Shown here: piece after piece, positions 45,658-56,711 of the stretch
Layout of the letters: each line of letters starts with the position of its first letter
Position numbering within the stretch: position 1 is the first letter of the stretch
Source of the DNA: Filosporella fistucella
Lineage: Eukaryota > Ascomycota > Leotiomycetes > Helotiales
Assembly (NCBI GenBank): GCA_030077755.1
Contig: JAQJZZ010000013.1
Coordinates: forward strand, 682,001 to 746,000
Direction of reading: 5' to 3'
DNA: 64,000 nt
Notes under the pieces: generated by a model
What the model saw: the letters and a program-made list of their open reading frames with translations, nothing else
Database searches by the model: none
Told to the model about the DNA's origin: nothing
Position numbers and translations under genes: made by a program

Positions 45658-48600
45658 ATTCAAGACGGGTTCAGGTATATGGTTGCACATAAACTTTTAG
45701 GCTCAACATAACCCAGACTAACTCCAAAATGTAGGACAATGTGCCCAAAATTCTGGCTCACTTCCAAGTCAACTTTGATTGGAGTCAATTTGCTGGGTTC
45801 AGGATAGTGGTGCGGATTGTTCCAGTGTCGATGGTTTTATAGGCGAATGGAATTCGCTTAGTAAGCCTTGCTTCGGGGATTGTCTGATTTTGGCTTTGGT
45901 TTACTTTTACTTTGCGGTCTGGTGGATGCGGGGGTGGTGGCTTTGATGATTTCTTGCTGGATTTTCTTTGGTAAGGCGTAGTGAGAGGTAAAGCGGCATA
46001 GTGTTTGGAGTTACTCACTAGACACGATTTGATCGCTCGTTCTGAGGCTCCAGGCGGCCTCGCGACTTCCCCCAGAACTACGATAGCTCTTCTTTGGTTC
46101 GATGGGAGGGATTTTGGGAGTTAGTTTTAATAGAATTTCGTTTGCAATCTTCATCAAGCATACATCTACTTACTCTCACCCTCGGAGAAAGTCTTTGAAT
46201 TTAAACGATCACTAGTCTACATGACTAACGCTGGAAGATATTCTTCGAGAGAATTGTCACATCCTGCGGAGCCAGCCTCGGAGACTTGATCTCAGCCTAT
46301 GGCAGACTGCCGGTCTCTCCACAGTCTGGCCCAATATCGATGGGAGATTCACGCCATGTCTCACGAACAAGATCGATCCAAATCAAAAAGATGGCTTGTG
46401 TGGATAGGACATGTTGATACGGGTCCAAAATATACAGGCACAGCCGAAAGGGCTGCCACGCAAAGAACTATGAAGCAAAACTCAACTGCGATTTCGTCTG
46501 ATCTAGGCACAAACATAGCCACCGACAATGTCAAACCTGAACAACCGAGAGCCTGATCTGACACCGACCTCTCGAGAAACTTTCACCAAAGAACAAACTA
46601 ATTCTCCGAATCAACCTTCTGCAAGTCTGCACTGCTGTTCCATGCGACTACAAGGCGCAGTGGACTTCCTCCGAAGTCTTTCAAAGGTCAACCTCATCCG
46701 AACTATCTGGTTGACAAAATACCACGCGTATCCGGTGCGTCCCAATCAAGCTCTTCAACGCGCCAAGTGCCAGCTTCTAGTCTTGAATGCCCTTTGTTCA
46801 CCGAAATGATGGATTCCCATTGGCATAGTAGTTCTTATTCTGCGCAGGGTAATTTCCTCGTCGTCTAAGGCATTTGAAATTCGCCTTGCGGTAGCCTCAC
46901 GGGTGCCTCTCCAGGCAGCTTAAAAATTCTCAGACATTCGTTTCAGGGCTGTCGACGAAGTAGCCCTGGCTTTCTTCTAATGCTATGTGCAGTAGGGTCT
47001 CTCACCACACCGCTCAATAACAGTGAAAGTGGCTTGGTTCGTAAGAGTGAGTCCGTGGCTAGGTGCTTTTGAGCCTTGAAGCTGTTAGTGTCGTGCCCAA
47101 ATTTGAAAATGACCTTGAGCCTCATAGCCCTATGGTAATTTGCTTACGTTTGATTTCTTGTACTCGGCCTAATGATAAACCTTGCCGTGCCTCGCCACGT
47201 GATTACGAGCCGGCTGTTATTCATGGCTCAGCTCTTAGCTCGCTTTTCTCTAGCGCAGTCAAGTCTCTCCCTCCGTCAACAACAGATTCCTCCACTGGTG
47301 TTTCGCCCGTACCATAATACCACCCGGGCATTGGTACTTCTCCTGTTCGAATAGTGGAAAGATACATCTCTTACTCGACGGGCGATCGGGCTACCAAACG
47401 GAGGCAGGAATCCAATCCATGATTCTCCCTTGTTGGACGAAATTGAACCCCTTTCCGCTCACCGAGAATTGTTTCGTCACCGCTCTTCTGTCTTGCGCTG
47501 ATTTTAAGTCGATTTGAACCCATTCGCGGCCTTTCATTGCTGCCCAAGCGTCCAGGCGTTGCATTCTTCATGTTACATGGGTTGGTGCTACCTCCAGCCT
47601 TGTCATCACACCGAGTTGCACAAGCCTCATGTGACGAACCTTTATTGGATCCTTGAGTTGTTGGTAAATGTCAGACAGCATCTTCTACTTGGAGAAAGCA
47701 AAGCTTTATACGATTTTCTCTACCATCGTTCGGCAAAAGAATAACAATGTACTCGTGGCTTTGCAGTAAAATGGCGCCTTTTATATTCTTCAACAAATTA
47801 AGTTGCATCCTCTTATCCGATTCCCCAAGTATACGAACCACTAACAAGACTGATTGATATTTGTTGGTGGAGCGTGTGTAACTTAATCCCGGAATCCCAC
47901 ATGGTTTCAAGGATAACAGAATGGAAGTCTGAAACAATAACGAGCAATTTTATCCTTTCGGTGGCCCCCTTTGTGAACTTATGACACCCACGGGCAACTA
48001 CTACTGGTTGGGGTAGAAGCGGTACATCTACGCCCGGTCGTGATTCCTTGCTCGGCCATTTGGTACTCGAGCATGGAATGGCAACCCGTCTCTATGCTGG
48101 TACTCGAAATCCTACCTCGTGCTCAGCTTTGCTTGCACGAGGCAATATATCTACTGCGGTCACTCCTGACGATATCAGCTTCTAATTACAACATATGAAA
48201 GTTTCCTGACAATGCTGGCTCACACTTTTTCAATCCGGTCAGCAAGTGGTCAATGTGTACCAACTTCTAAAAGCCTCATTTCGTTGGCTATGGTGGATCA
48301 GGCAGCATCATCGCCAGCGGACACAGTTTTCTTCCTGCCCTAATGTCACTATCAAATAGGGTAAAGGTAAACTGATCCCACGAAGCAATCGAAAGACAAA
48401 TTAATCAAAGCATAATCAATGCCGCAAAAGCATTCAGTTTCGAACCACACAGTAGAGCACAATACTCTATATCGGATGGCAGAATATGGCTCTGCAATAT
48501 AGGGTAGTCCTCACAAATATCTCGAGATTGATAATCTCTTTATCTCCGAATATCTGCCTGCTGCTGTTTCTGCGATTTCGTACAAGCACGGGATATATGT

Positions 48601-48969
48601 TTCTGGGGCGGTCTGTCACAAGACCTTCCCCCCTTTTCCATATACCACTGTCGCCTAGGTATTTCCAACCCACCTCACATTCTCCCAACCCACCCCACAT
48701 AGCTTGGCGCGAGAACCCCGCGTTAGTCCTAACTTGGCGACCACACATGTACTACACTACCGTAATTGAACGACTCGCGTTCATGTACATGACTATTTCT
48801 ACATTACCATTCTCGTTATCTTCATTCCAAGCTCTTTTCCTTCATCTTCTTGAATCAACACTGTCGTTTTGTGGCCTCAAGCTGCATTTGAAGAAGTCTT
48901 CGTCCTTATCGCATCAGATCTACCCCGCGGATAGAGCAGTAAAGTATAATACCAGTACCGCTATCAAAC
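45658..48969. other. Gene-poor stretch, 3.3 kb
   Basis: Candidates with weak support: minus 45785-46018 plus an upstream ATG frame to about 46152 (MKIANEILLKLTPKIPP), which might be spliced but whose junction I cannot settle; plus 46299-46556 (85 residues, MADCRSLHSLAQYRWE); plus 46528-46809. None has known motifs. The rest, to 48.97 kb, shows no coding signal. A decayed mobile element is possible but no terminal repeats were found. Confidence 0.4.
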
Positions 48970-49673
48970 ATGGATCCTCCTCCTGCATATTTTGCCCGTC
49001 CATCTAGGACACCGCGAGACCTAGAAACAGCATCTATACGCTCAGCTGCCCCGTCTTATATCAGCAATGCTCCAAGCTATACATCCACTGTTCCCAATTC
49101 TTCCCGGCCAACAGGTCTCCCTCCCACTACCCCACGTTCCAACTCTATTCCTACACTTTCTTCGTTTCGTGCACCAAGCTGTAGGTCACATCTCCACTAA
49201 TTGTCCGAGTCATAAGAGAAACCCATGTATATAATCAGATAAGACACTAACTCCCTCCAGGGTCCCACACCTCATCATCCAACCCCACAAGTCGACACTA
49301 CCACTCCGTCGCCTCTCGTCGTGCGTCGGCTTTAACGGCGCGAGAACAAAGCTCTCTCCTTGCCGCCGCGCTCCAACCCTCGGGCCTCGCACAGATGAAA
49401 ATTAAACTCTCAGAAGAAGAACGAGAACGCGCTATGCGAACACTCGAAGATCCGGAATTGGTTGGAGAAGAGGAGGCTAGGAAGAATAGAGAGGAGAGGG
49501 AGAGAAGGGAGAGAGGATGGGGAGTGTTGGAGCAGGAGGATAGGAGATGGGATTGGTTGATAGCCCAGATGGCGGATTGGGAGGAGAGAGAACAGAGCTG
49601 GGGGAAATTTAGGAGGGAGGTTGAGGGCGGGAAAAGGGCGAAGCTTGCGAAGAGGTTGGGGATTGGGAGGTAG
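48970..49673 (+). CDS. Hypothetical charged coiled-coil protein, two exons
   Basis: Exon 1 is 48970-49180 and exon 2 is 49261-49673, giving 207 residues. The 80-base intron starts GTAGGT, has a CACTAAC branch and ends CTCCAG; it splits a Trp codon (RAPSW|SHTSS). The N-terminal half is Ser/Pro/Thr-rich (MDPPPAYFARPSRTPRD, ASIRSAAPSYISNAPSYTST). The C-terminal half is a dense Glu/Arg helix (LSEEERERAMRTLEDPEL, EEEARKNREERERRERGW), then WDWLIAQMADWEEREQSWG. No signal peptide, no transmembrane segment, no recognised domain. Small scaffold or regulatory roles are possible but not shown. Confidence 0.7.
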
Positions 49674-50342
49674 GATTTGGTTAGTGGAAGAGAGGGATAG
49701 TTTGTTTGAATATCTGATGAGTTATTGTATTATTCATTTTTTATCAAGATCAATTTTACATCCAGCATATGATTCCGCCCCAGTGAAAAGGCGAGAGAAA
49801 GGAAGGAATATAACATCTAGACAGACTCCAATTTTCCTTAGCCATGTGAGAGATCCTATATTATCAAAAAGTAAATAATTATGTTGAATATATGCCAACT
49901 ATTTTTAACCCCCCCCAAATGCCTGCTTTAATACTTCTAAGAATATTGATATGTGCATCAAGTTTATAGTAGCACGCCGCTAGTGATCACTTCAACACAG
50001 TTGTAGAAGCAATTAAGATTCTGTCATAGCTTCATCTTGACAAACCAAAGCTTTCCAAAATCTAATTTTATGGATTACAGTATATAGAAGAAACCATAGA
50101 TCTGTGTGAAGGCTTAGCAAACGGCAATCAGGAAGGGATTTGGATAAATGCTAGATTGGACACGTTCTCACTTACAACCCAACGGGAAAAGATTCGCAAG
50201 GAAGAGAGGAATTTATTGAGCAACTAGAAAACTTTATGTTCGCCTGGGAAAGTGTTGCTCAGATCGATTGAATTGCAGATGCTGACGGGGTATATTTTTG
50301 ACGCCTCTCTAATAACTTTTGAGTTCCAACCCTTTTTCAATA
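49674..50342. other. Convergent intergenic region
   Basis: Tail-to-tail gap between the coiled-coil gene (+) and Prp38 (-). A+T-rich, with a C-run near 49912. No gene seen. Confidence 0.6.
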
Positions 50343-51134
50343 TCACGACGGCTCATTCCCATTCGCTGCCACCTTTTCTGTATCGTCCACATCCATATCA
50401 TCCTCTTCCAGTGTACCCTCTTCTCCAAACTCGCTCCCTGGGCTCCCAGACCTTCCATCTTCCTCACTTGCATCACCCTCCCCATCTATTTCCTGGTCCA
50501 CTTCCTCAACATCACTTTCGTCGAGCAGGTCCTCAATATCTCCCAATGGGCTAATTCTCGGTTCCAACACATCCAAATCCTCGAGCATTTCTCTCTTCGG
50601 AATCTTCCAGAGTGTTGTTCCACACACCCTGTCTTTCGTCAAGAGATCATCCACAAACACATCCATAAACGTCAAACTCGTCCCTGTTCTTCCCCTCCTC
50701 TTCAATTTTCTGTAATCTGCTAAGAATGGTTCGAGGAACAAATATACATCCTTCGCCTGCCTCGTCAACCTCAAATAAAAACACGCCAGCGCCCTCAAGT
50801 ATTTAAACTTCTCGCCTCCATACTCCAAATACTCTCGCAGAATATCATCGCTCGGACCTAATTGTAGTAATTTGAAAGCTAAGCAGAGAAATGGAGAAGG
50901 TCTTTGCGCATCGCCATAGGTACCGCCGATGAAATGGACGTGGTCTACTACGCGGGTAACAATATCGCTTTCGTTGACGGCGAAACATTGGTCTTTCCAG
51001 AAATAACAGTCAATGATGCGCTCGCGGACAGGCTTCTCCATTATCGTAGCTGGATTGAGTCCATTTGGAGCAAGAGGGCCACCAGAGCCACGCTCATCGA
51101 GGAAGCGCTTTTCGTCGGCGCGGTGGTTGGCCAT
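50343..51134 (-). CDS. prp38: Pre-mRNA-splicing factor 38 (Prp38)
   Basis: A single exon of 263 residues. The Prp38 domain is complete: LNPATIMEKPVRERIIDCYF near the start, WKDQCFAVNESDIVTRVVDH, FIGGTYGDAQRPSPFLCLAF, KLLQLGPSDDILREYLEYGG, FKYLRALACFYLRLTR and VFVDDLLTKDRVCGTTLWKI, then PKREMLEDLDVLEPRISPL. A strongly acidic tail (Glu/Asp runs, DDMDVDD) follows in place of the Arg/Ser tail seen in animals. Prp38 is a component of the U4/U6.U5 tri-snRNP, needed for spliceosome activation in the nucleus. It is divergent from the membrane protein gene at 51514. Absence of introns in this gene contrasts with its neighbours. Confidence 0.95.
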   Translation of the reverse strand: MANHRADEKRFLDERGSGGPLAPNGLNPATIMEKPVRERIIDCYFWKDQCFAVNESDIVTRVVDHVHFIGGTYGDAQRPSPFLCLAFKLLQLGPSDDILREYLEYGGEKFKYLRALACFYLRLTRQAKDVYLFLEPFLADYRKLKRRGRTGTSLTFMDVFVDDLLTKDRVCGTTLWKIPKREMLEDLDVLEPRISPLGDIEDLLDESDVEEVDQEIDGEGDASEEDGRSGSPGSEFGEEGTLEEDDMDVDDTEKVAANGNEPS

Positions 51135-51513
51135 TATGAAGGAGATGCAAAAGATGGAAGAGCTTTCGAGCGATCAGGATGCCGTTGTTCGCAGTTGTGG
51201 TTTATTATCAAAGGGCAAGTTAGTAGTTTCAAGCTACTCGTGAACAACAAAGAGCGCTTGCGGTGTGCAGTTGATGTGTGGCGGGGTAAGTGGTTGCTAA
51301 AGAATGGAAATTCCGAAATCTCGAACTCGCGAAACATCGTCATCTGGGTTTCAGCGATAAGATTAGGGGTTGTTCTGCCAACCTCACAATAAGGTAAACA
51401 AGGAACGGCTTCTGTACCTGCATGATGCGCCTGCTATCAACCAGAAAGACATCAAAGTAACACAAATTCATGATCACAAAGTTTTTCTTCACCCATATTA
51501 ACTATTTATCAAA

Positions 51514-52146
51514 ATGCTCTTGACTTCTTCCCAAGTGTCAGTCGCAATATCCTCCATTATCGGTATACAATCTCCATTTCAATTTGTTTCGCATCGCTAA
51601 TCCTTATCAGTATTCCTCTTCACGACAGCTCTTTTCCTCTCTGGCTACGTGCTTCAGCAACAAACAGTACGCGATTTACGAGCAGCGATAAAGCCACAAT
51701 TAGTACGTCCAGCTCCTGGTGGACCGGAGTTATATCTGCCGCCACAATTTAGAGAAGATGGATTTCTGGTCGATAAAGTTGAGGTAGCTCAGACGCAAAG
51801 CAATGATGATGGAAAACAACAAAAAAGTACTCAAACTGAGGAACAGAAAGAAATTAGCGATAACGGAGAAGGGAATGTAAAGGTAGATGGGGAAGATGAT
51901 ATGGTAGGAGCTACAAGGTGGCAGAAAGCTGCACGCAAGAAGATGCTGGAGGAGAATGCAGAGAACGGACAGAAACCTATCCATCACCAAAGCTCTCAGG
52001 AAGGAGGTAAAGAAACAGAGAAGACGAAGGAGCAAAAGGCAGAAGATAAAATCAGTCGAGCCGAGAGGAGGAGGAGAATCAAAGAACAGATTCTGGCGGA
52101 GGGAGAAGGCGAGGGGTTCAAGGGATATAGAAGACGGATGTGGTGA
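51514..52146 (+). CDS. Single-pass membrane protein with charged tail, two exons
   Basis: Exon 1 is 51514-51562 and exon 2 is 51611-52146, giving 194 residues. The 48-base intron starts GTATAC, with a GCTAATCC branch, and ends ATCAG. The splice creates one hydrophobic segment (VAISSIIVFLFTTALFLSGY, about residues 8-27) and leads into QQQTVRDLRAAIKPQ and RPAPGGPELYLPPQF. The remainder is hydrophilic and Lys/Glu-rich (TRWQKAARKKMLEENA; ISRAERRRRIKEQILAEG) and ends FKGYRRRMW. A short N-terminus and a single span suggest a tail facing the cytosol or matrix. Family not recognised. It shares a roughly 380-base promoter region with Prp38. Confidence 0.7.
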
Positions 52147-52488
52147 TCATTCGTCTTTCTGCTATGTTCGATTTCCGGGGATACTGGGGAGTTATTGTTG
52201 ATATAAGGTAGTAGGACTCTGGCTCTGGATGGATACTTGAATTTGCGGCGTTTGGAAGGGATAGGCAGGCTGGATGGAGAAATGAATAGATGACAAACAT
52301 GAGTATGTATATGTGTGTTGTATATATTATGATGATTTACGTTATGTTGTATCTGCTTTATGGCCCAGCCATTAATAAGTTTTGGTGAATAAGTTTTTTC
52401 GAATCTTTCCCAACGCCTTGATTCAATTCAAATATCCTCCTACCCAGCCCGCTAAATGACAATTCCCAATCCCATCAATTGCTCCTCT
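52147..52488. other. Convergent intergenic region
   Basis: 3' flanks of the genes at 51514 (+) and 52489 (-). A TATATATTATGATGATTTACG-like A+T stretch near 52320 may be a polyadenylation region. No gene. Confidence 0.5.
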
Positions 52489-52827
52489 CTAACGTATCCT
52501 TCCTGATGTCGTCCTGCTAACTCGTTCTCTTCGAGTCTTTTCCTCGTCCCTTCTCATTTGCTCCCGTTTGACATTCTCGACCCATTGTTCATTGCTATCA
52601 TGGAACCCGTTGGTGGTAGCTCCATTACTGCTTGCTTCGTTTGACTGTTGTCAGTTAGTACATTTTTTTGAACAGTTATATAGAGGTCTTGCCCTGCAAA
52701 GAGCACAGCGTTCTCCAAATTTGGTGACAGTGTTGTGACAATTTATGGAGCCCTTGAGATACAGTCAGCTCGGATATTCATAGCAGAGTTGAGTACCTAC
52801 ATAGTAATTTGCACAATAGCAAGTCAT
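52489..52827 (-). CDS. Small Cys-rich protein with a GC-AG intron, three exons
   Basis: Exons 52827-52801, 52752-52693 and 52644-52489 join to an 80-residue frame. The first intron is GTAGGT..CAAG. The second (48 b) starts GCAAGA and ends CAACAG with an ACTGAC branch: a GC-AG intron. Every alternative without splicing stops quickly. The protein opens MTCYCANYYGSINCHNTVTK, then FGERCALCR, giving two Cys pairs that could hold one zinc ion, and ends in an Arg/Glu/Lys helix (EQWVENVKREQMRRDEEKTR) with a basic tail. It resembles in plan, though not in sequence, the small finger protein at 43524. It is too short for the usual gene-finder cut-offs. Function unknown. Confidence 0.6.
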
Positions 52828-53007
52828 GATTACTGTCTAGGTTGTTGGTGAGTTTGATAGCTGAATTTGGGATGAAATAATGGTCGATCTTGGATGAAAA
52901 CGTCTTGGCCTACAAAGTGGAATTGTGTCTAGAATAAGTATCCTGAGAATAAGCTTCTCAGCCGTGAGAATGATTCACTTTGACACCGTTACTCCTCCTC
53001 CCACTCA

Positions 53008-53307
53008 ATGCAAGCCTGCACGACCCGTCCATCAAACCCGCCTCACCATCTTATGTCGTGCATCATAACTAACCTCATCAATGCATCCGGCTCTCCCATC
53101 CCACTCTCTCCCAATCCAGCAACCCGACAGCTCTCCCAACGAAGCTTTCTCAAAGCCGCGACGCCGTTTGTCTGCAAGCTACGGGAGCAGGCCGAGCGCG
53201 AACTGTTACAGCACAAGCATCCGCTCCCGACGCTGAGAGCCGCACTTCCTAATATAAACCGTCGTGATCATGCGGCTCGTCGATCCGTCCAATCTGTTGG
53301 TCAGTGA
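53008..53307 (+). CDS. Possible 99-residue protein
   Basis: An uninterrupted ATG frame beginning MQACTTRPSNPPHHLMSC with frequent C or G in third positions, better than the random frames around it. The C-terminal half (CKLREQAERELLQHKHPL, PTLRAALPNINRRDHAARRS) could be helical. No domain or homologue is recognised and no introns are needed. It ends only a few bases past the 3' end of an opposing frame. Confidence 0.35.
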   Translation: MQACTTRPSNPPHHLMSCIITNLINASGSPIPLSPNPATRQLSQRSFLKAATPFVCKLREQAERELLQHKHPLPTLRAALPNINRRDHAARRSVQSVGQ

Positions 53308-53531
53308 AGCATGAGTTTGGTGCGCATTCTCTGTTTCGTATCGCGTGAGATTATATGGTTGAGGCCTAGAACGGTCGAGGCGAACGGTGAAACAGCTTCG
53401 ATATCGGACGTTTTGGGTTTTGACATTTCTTCTGCACTAATTTCAGAGTCAAACATTCGGAAGCTTGCCGGGAGACCAATGGAAAAATTCTGACCCTGGT
53501 AGGTTGGAGGTATCCTAGCCGGACCTGACAT
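53301..53531 (-). CDS. Possible protein or gene fragment
   Basis: A minus frame is open from about 53680 to 53301; its first ATG (53531) gives MSGPARIPPTYQGQNFSIG and about 76 residues. Upstream of that ATG the frame still reads like protein (SDIQKWSDLLQQYKLSHGK), so the true start may lie in an earlier exon or the gene may be broken. It has no recognised motif. Tail-to-tail overlap of about 7 b with the frame at 53008. Confidence 0.3.
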   Translation of the reverse strand: MSGPARIPPTYQGQNFSIGLPASFRMFDSEISAEEMSKPKTSDIEAVSPFASTVLGLNHIISRDTKQRMRTKLMLH

Positions 53532-54537
53532 ATTGTTTCTGGGATCTGATAACTTTCCATGTGAAAGTTTGTACTGTTGAAGCAAGTCACTCCACTTTTG
53601 GATATCAGAACATGTTCGTTCCTGGTCTTTATATGGGACAGATCCACAAGCGGGAGTTTAGTTCAGGATGAAGAAAATCGCTCATGTTGCAAGTTCAGAC
53701 CAAAACTGTTTCTTCCAGGAAGGGAAGTTGTCCACGATCGATTCATGGAGTCGACTGGTCTAGAAGGCCTTGATTTCTGCCCAACGCTTTCTAGAGTTTC
53801 GTTTTGCCCTATAGTGTGAGGCTGGCTCTTAAGACATGTTGGCCAAAGGATTCTTCAACATAGAAACTTGCGCAGTCGTCGGCAACTGTCTAGTGCATGG
53901 AGCTCCCAGAAGCTCTATGCTTGGTCTCCCAATCCAGAGTTTATTACAAGGCTAATATCTCTCAAAATACATAGCAATTTTTTGAATTTCCAAATTGCAG
54001 ATACAATTATTCTACTCCATCGATTACGGCTCTGTACGTGTACATTCGCGTTCATCCATAATCTAGACCTTGATAGCGAATCAAATTCTGTTTCTAAGTG
54101 CTTAAACACAGCGCGCTTGTACGATCCTTACTCATCATACTGAACATAAGACTGACTTATGATATATTGACTTGAGTCGGTTGAAATACATGAACATTTG
54201 AGGCTATGAAGCTCCGACAAGTACCTAGACTCACTCTCTTTAAGGCTTACCGGACCCCACAACTTACCCCGCACTTACAGCTCCAGAAAGTGGGATATGA
54301 TTATAGCTTCATCATGGGAAATGCTTTACCCGCTTTTTGATTGCGATGTTCAAAGACCAAGGCACAATTGTTGTGGAAAAGATGATGATGCCTTGAAGCC
54401 AAAAATCCGGGGGTGGGGGTGGGAGAGTATTTAACAGACAGTTCCTTACGACTTTCTACTTTCTCGTTGAGCGTCTCGAATTTGCTCAATTTTTTTGAAG
54501 ATATTTAAGGCGAACACATCTCGTTCAAATCGACATA

Positions 54538-55989
54538 ATGTTTTCTCTAATCAATCTAATATTGATTGGCTTTGCCAGCCACTTGATATCTGGTCATCCT
54601 CATTCTGCTCCAAAGCCGAGGATTCTCACATCTCGAAATTTTGATGCCAACAACGTCTATCAAAATTGGCCGTCCTACAAGCAGTTACCTCTAGACGTAT
54701 CATATCCAACAAAGGCAGCTTGGGGAGTCTGGGTGAGTTTCTCTTTGAAATGTAATGGAGTTGAGACTAATACGTAAGAAGGGGGCTGATGATGTGCAAG
54801 GAGCACTAAACCACATCACAAGTGCAACAATTTTGGCTGCCCGCGACGAGATCCGAGTTGGGCGAGCGATAAATTTAAAGTAAAATCTCCTATATGACCT
54901 TCTTAAAACAACTACTCATACAGATGATACAGTATGGATCTGAATGCTTTTGTTACACCAATAAACCCAAATCGAAAGCCACTGAACCATTTGTTCCAAC
55001 CGGGCTCGGGATACACAGATGATGTTGTGGTTCTCAATACACAAGTCAGCACTCAGTATGATGGATTGAGACATTTGTAAGCTCCAGTTGGGACCGATTG
55101 ATGAGCCTGGCTGATAAGACAAGCCCGTACTCTACAGATAGCAATACAAGCACTTATCAGTAAGTAAAAATGCATGAAAAAGATTCCATACTGATCAAAC
55201 AAGATGGTATAACAATCTTATTGAGGTAATTGTGTGCAATACCTTCGTACTCAATATTTCTGACATGAATTAGGATTTCGATCAAGTCATTGGCCCCGCT
55301 CCAACTGAAGTCCTAGGAATACAGCAAGCAGCAGAAAAAGGCATCGCAGGTCGTGGAGTTCTCCTCGACTTCGCAGGATGGGCTGAAGTTACCAATCTAA
55401 CATATAATGCCTTTCAAGTGAGTACAAATCCCCCAATGCCTTCCATCACCTGACAGCAGATAGGGGTTTGGCATCAACAGTACTCATCTTGACGCTGTCG
55501 CACAGTGGCAAGGACTTCCAGCAGAGTGGTCAACACCAGGAGATATCCTCCTCATTCGCACAGGTTGGACAAAAGCATATCTCAACTTAACATCATACAA
55601 TCAGGAAATCCTACCTTGGAACCCAGAGCTTGGATCTATAGGCATGAACGCCAGTGATGATTCGCTAGCGTGGTTGTGGGAGAAGAAGCTCGCTCTTGTT
55701 GGAGCCGATAATCCTGCTTTTGAGAGCCTCCCTTTTGATAAGATAATTGGAGGCGTACCGAGGAGTATGCATCAGGTTTTTATCGGAGGTAAGTCGATCC
55801 CGAAGTTCGTTTATAGCATAATACTAACAGAGTGAAGGTTGGGGACAAAGTATCATGGAATTTTTGGATCTGGAAACACTTGCCGAGGAATTGCATTCAC
55901 TTAATCGGTCTACTTTCTTCTTGACGATTCAGAATCTTAATATCAAATCAGGAATCGCATCGCCTCCGAATGCTCTAGCGATTCTTTGA
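54538..55989 (+). CDS. Secreted cyclase-family protein (kynurenine formamidase-like fold), eight exons
   Basis: Exons: 54538-54732, 54782-54879, 54933-55076, 55124-55159, 55204-55225, 55274-55417, 55464-55788 and 55838-55989; 371 residues with all phases agreeing. It starts with a signal peptide (MFSLINLILIGFASHLISG). Family features of the putative cyclase group (PF04199): WGVWGADDVQGALNHIT, a GRAINLN strand, the metal-binding region written TQYDGLRHFPY (the fungal variant of the HGTHxD motif, with Asp and His kept), STYQWYNNLIEDFD, GRGVLLDFAGW, and LPAEWSTPGDILLIRTGWT. Relatives hydrolyse amides or lactones with a divalent metal. The substrate is unknown, and secretion suggests an extracellular or vacuolar substrate. 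Exons as short as 22 and 36 b will defeat naive gene prediction. Confidence 0.88.
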
Positions 55990-56711
55990 GAATAGTACTT
56001 GGCAGGGATCGATTTGGGCGAGTTTTGATACTGCTATGTGAGATACGGTATCAACAGGCTGATTGCTCAAATGAGATCGTGTCCATAGAAATATGTAGAT
56101 ATGGCAGATATGATTTTCAGATCAAAGACATGCAGATATAGTTAAAGTCACATCTCTCAGAACCAGAGGTCGTGAACACATTTCCCCTAAGTACGTGAGA
56201 TTCAATCAACGATGTCTCTCAAAACACGGCTTCCAACGTTAAACCACGCTTCCTACCCACAATACCAGTTGAACTGAAACAACTTCCTATCTATAGTTGC
56301 TGCTTACAGGGTCGAAGCCATTCGGGGAATCAAGCGCTTCGAAGACGATGTGAGGAACTAATAACTTCACCGTATGCCATTTCTGCATTTATTATAGGGC
56401 ATCTCGTGTAAACAGACCCAACTTCGTAGCGAACTTAAAGTTATAGAAACATTCCGAGCGATCGAGTTCAGAAAGAAAAAATTGCCCCAATTGATTGCCA
56501 AGTATCAGAAAGACTAAAACTGGACATCGAAACCAACCACAGCAGAATGCCAAATTTCAGCCCTTCTCAGTGAAATGGTTTCTTTCAACTTGATCCTCCA
56601 GCTGGCGCCCTGGAAGGTTGCCTTTTGTCCCTACCTCTAAATATTCTTGAGATTCTGCCTCATCCAAGCCATCGCCGACCTTCTACCGGCCACTGTTCTC
56701 TTCATCCCTTT
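55990..56711. other. Intergenic, 0.7 kb
   Basis: 3' flank of the cyclase gene and of the NLR relic. No coding signal. Confidence 0.55.

Larger units (their letters stand above)
52828..54537. other. Stretch with two weak ORFs, otherwise no gene
   Basis: Besides the candidates at 53008-53307 (+) and 53301-53531 (-), the interval 53.8-54.5 kb is A+T-rich, with no coding signal, and ends in the promoter of the cyclase gene. Confidence 0.45.
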
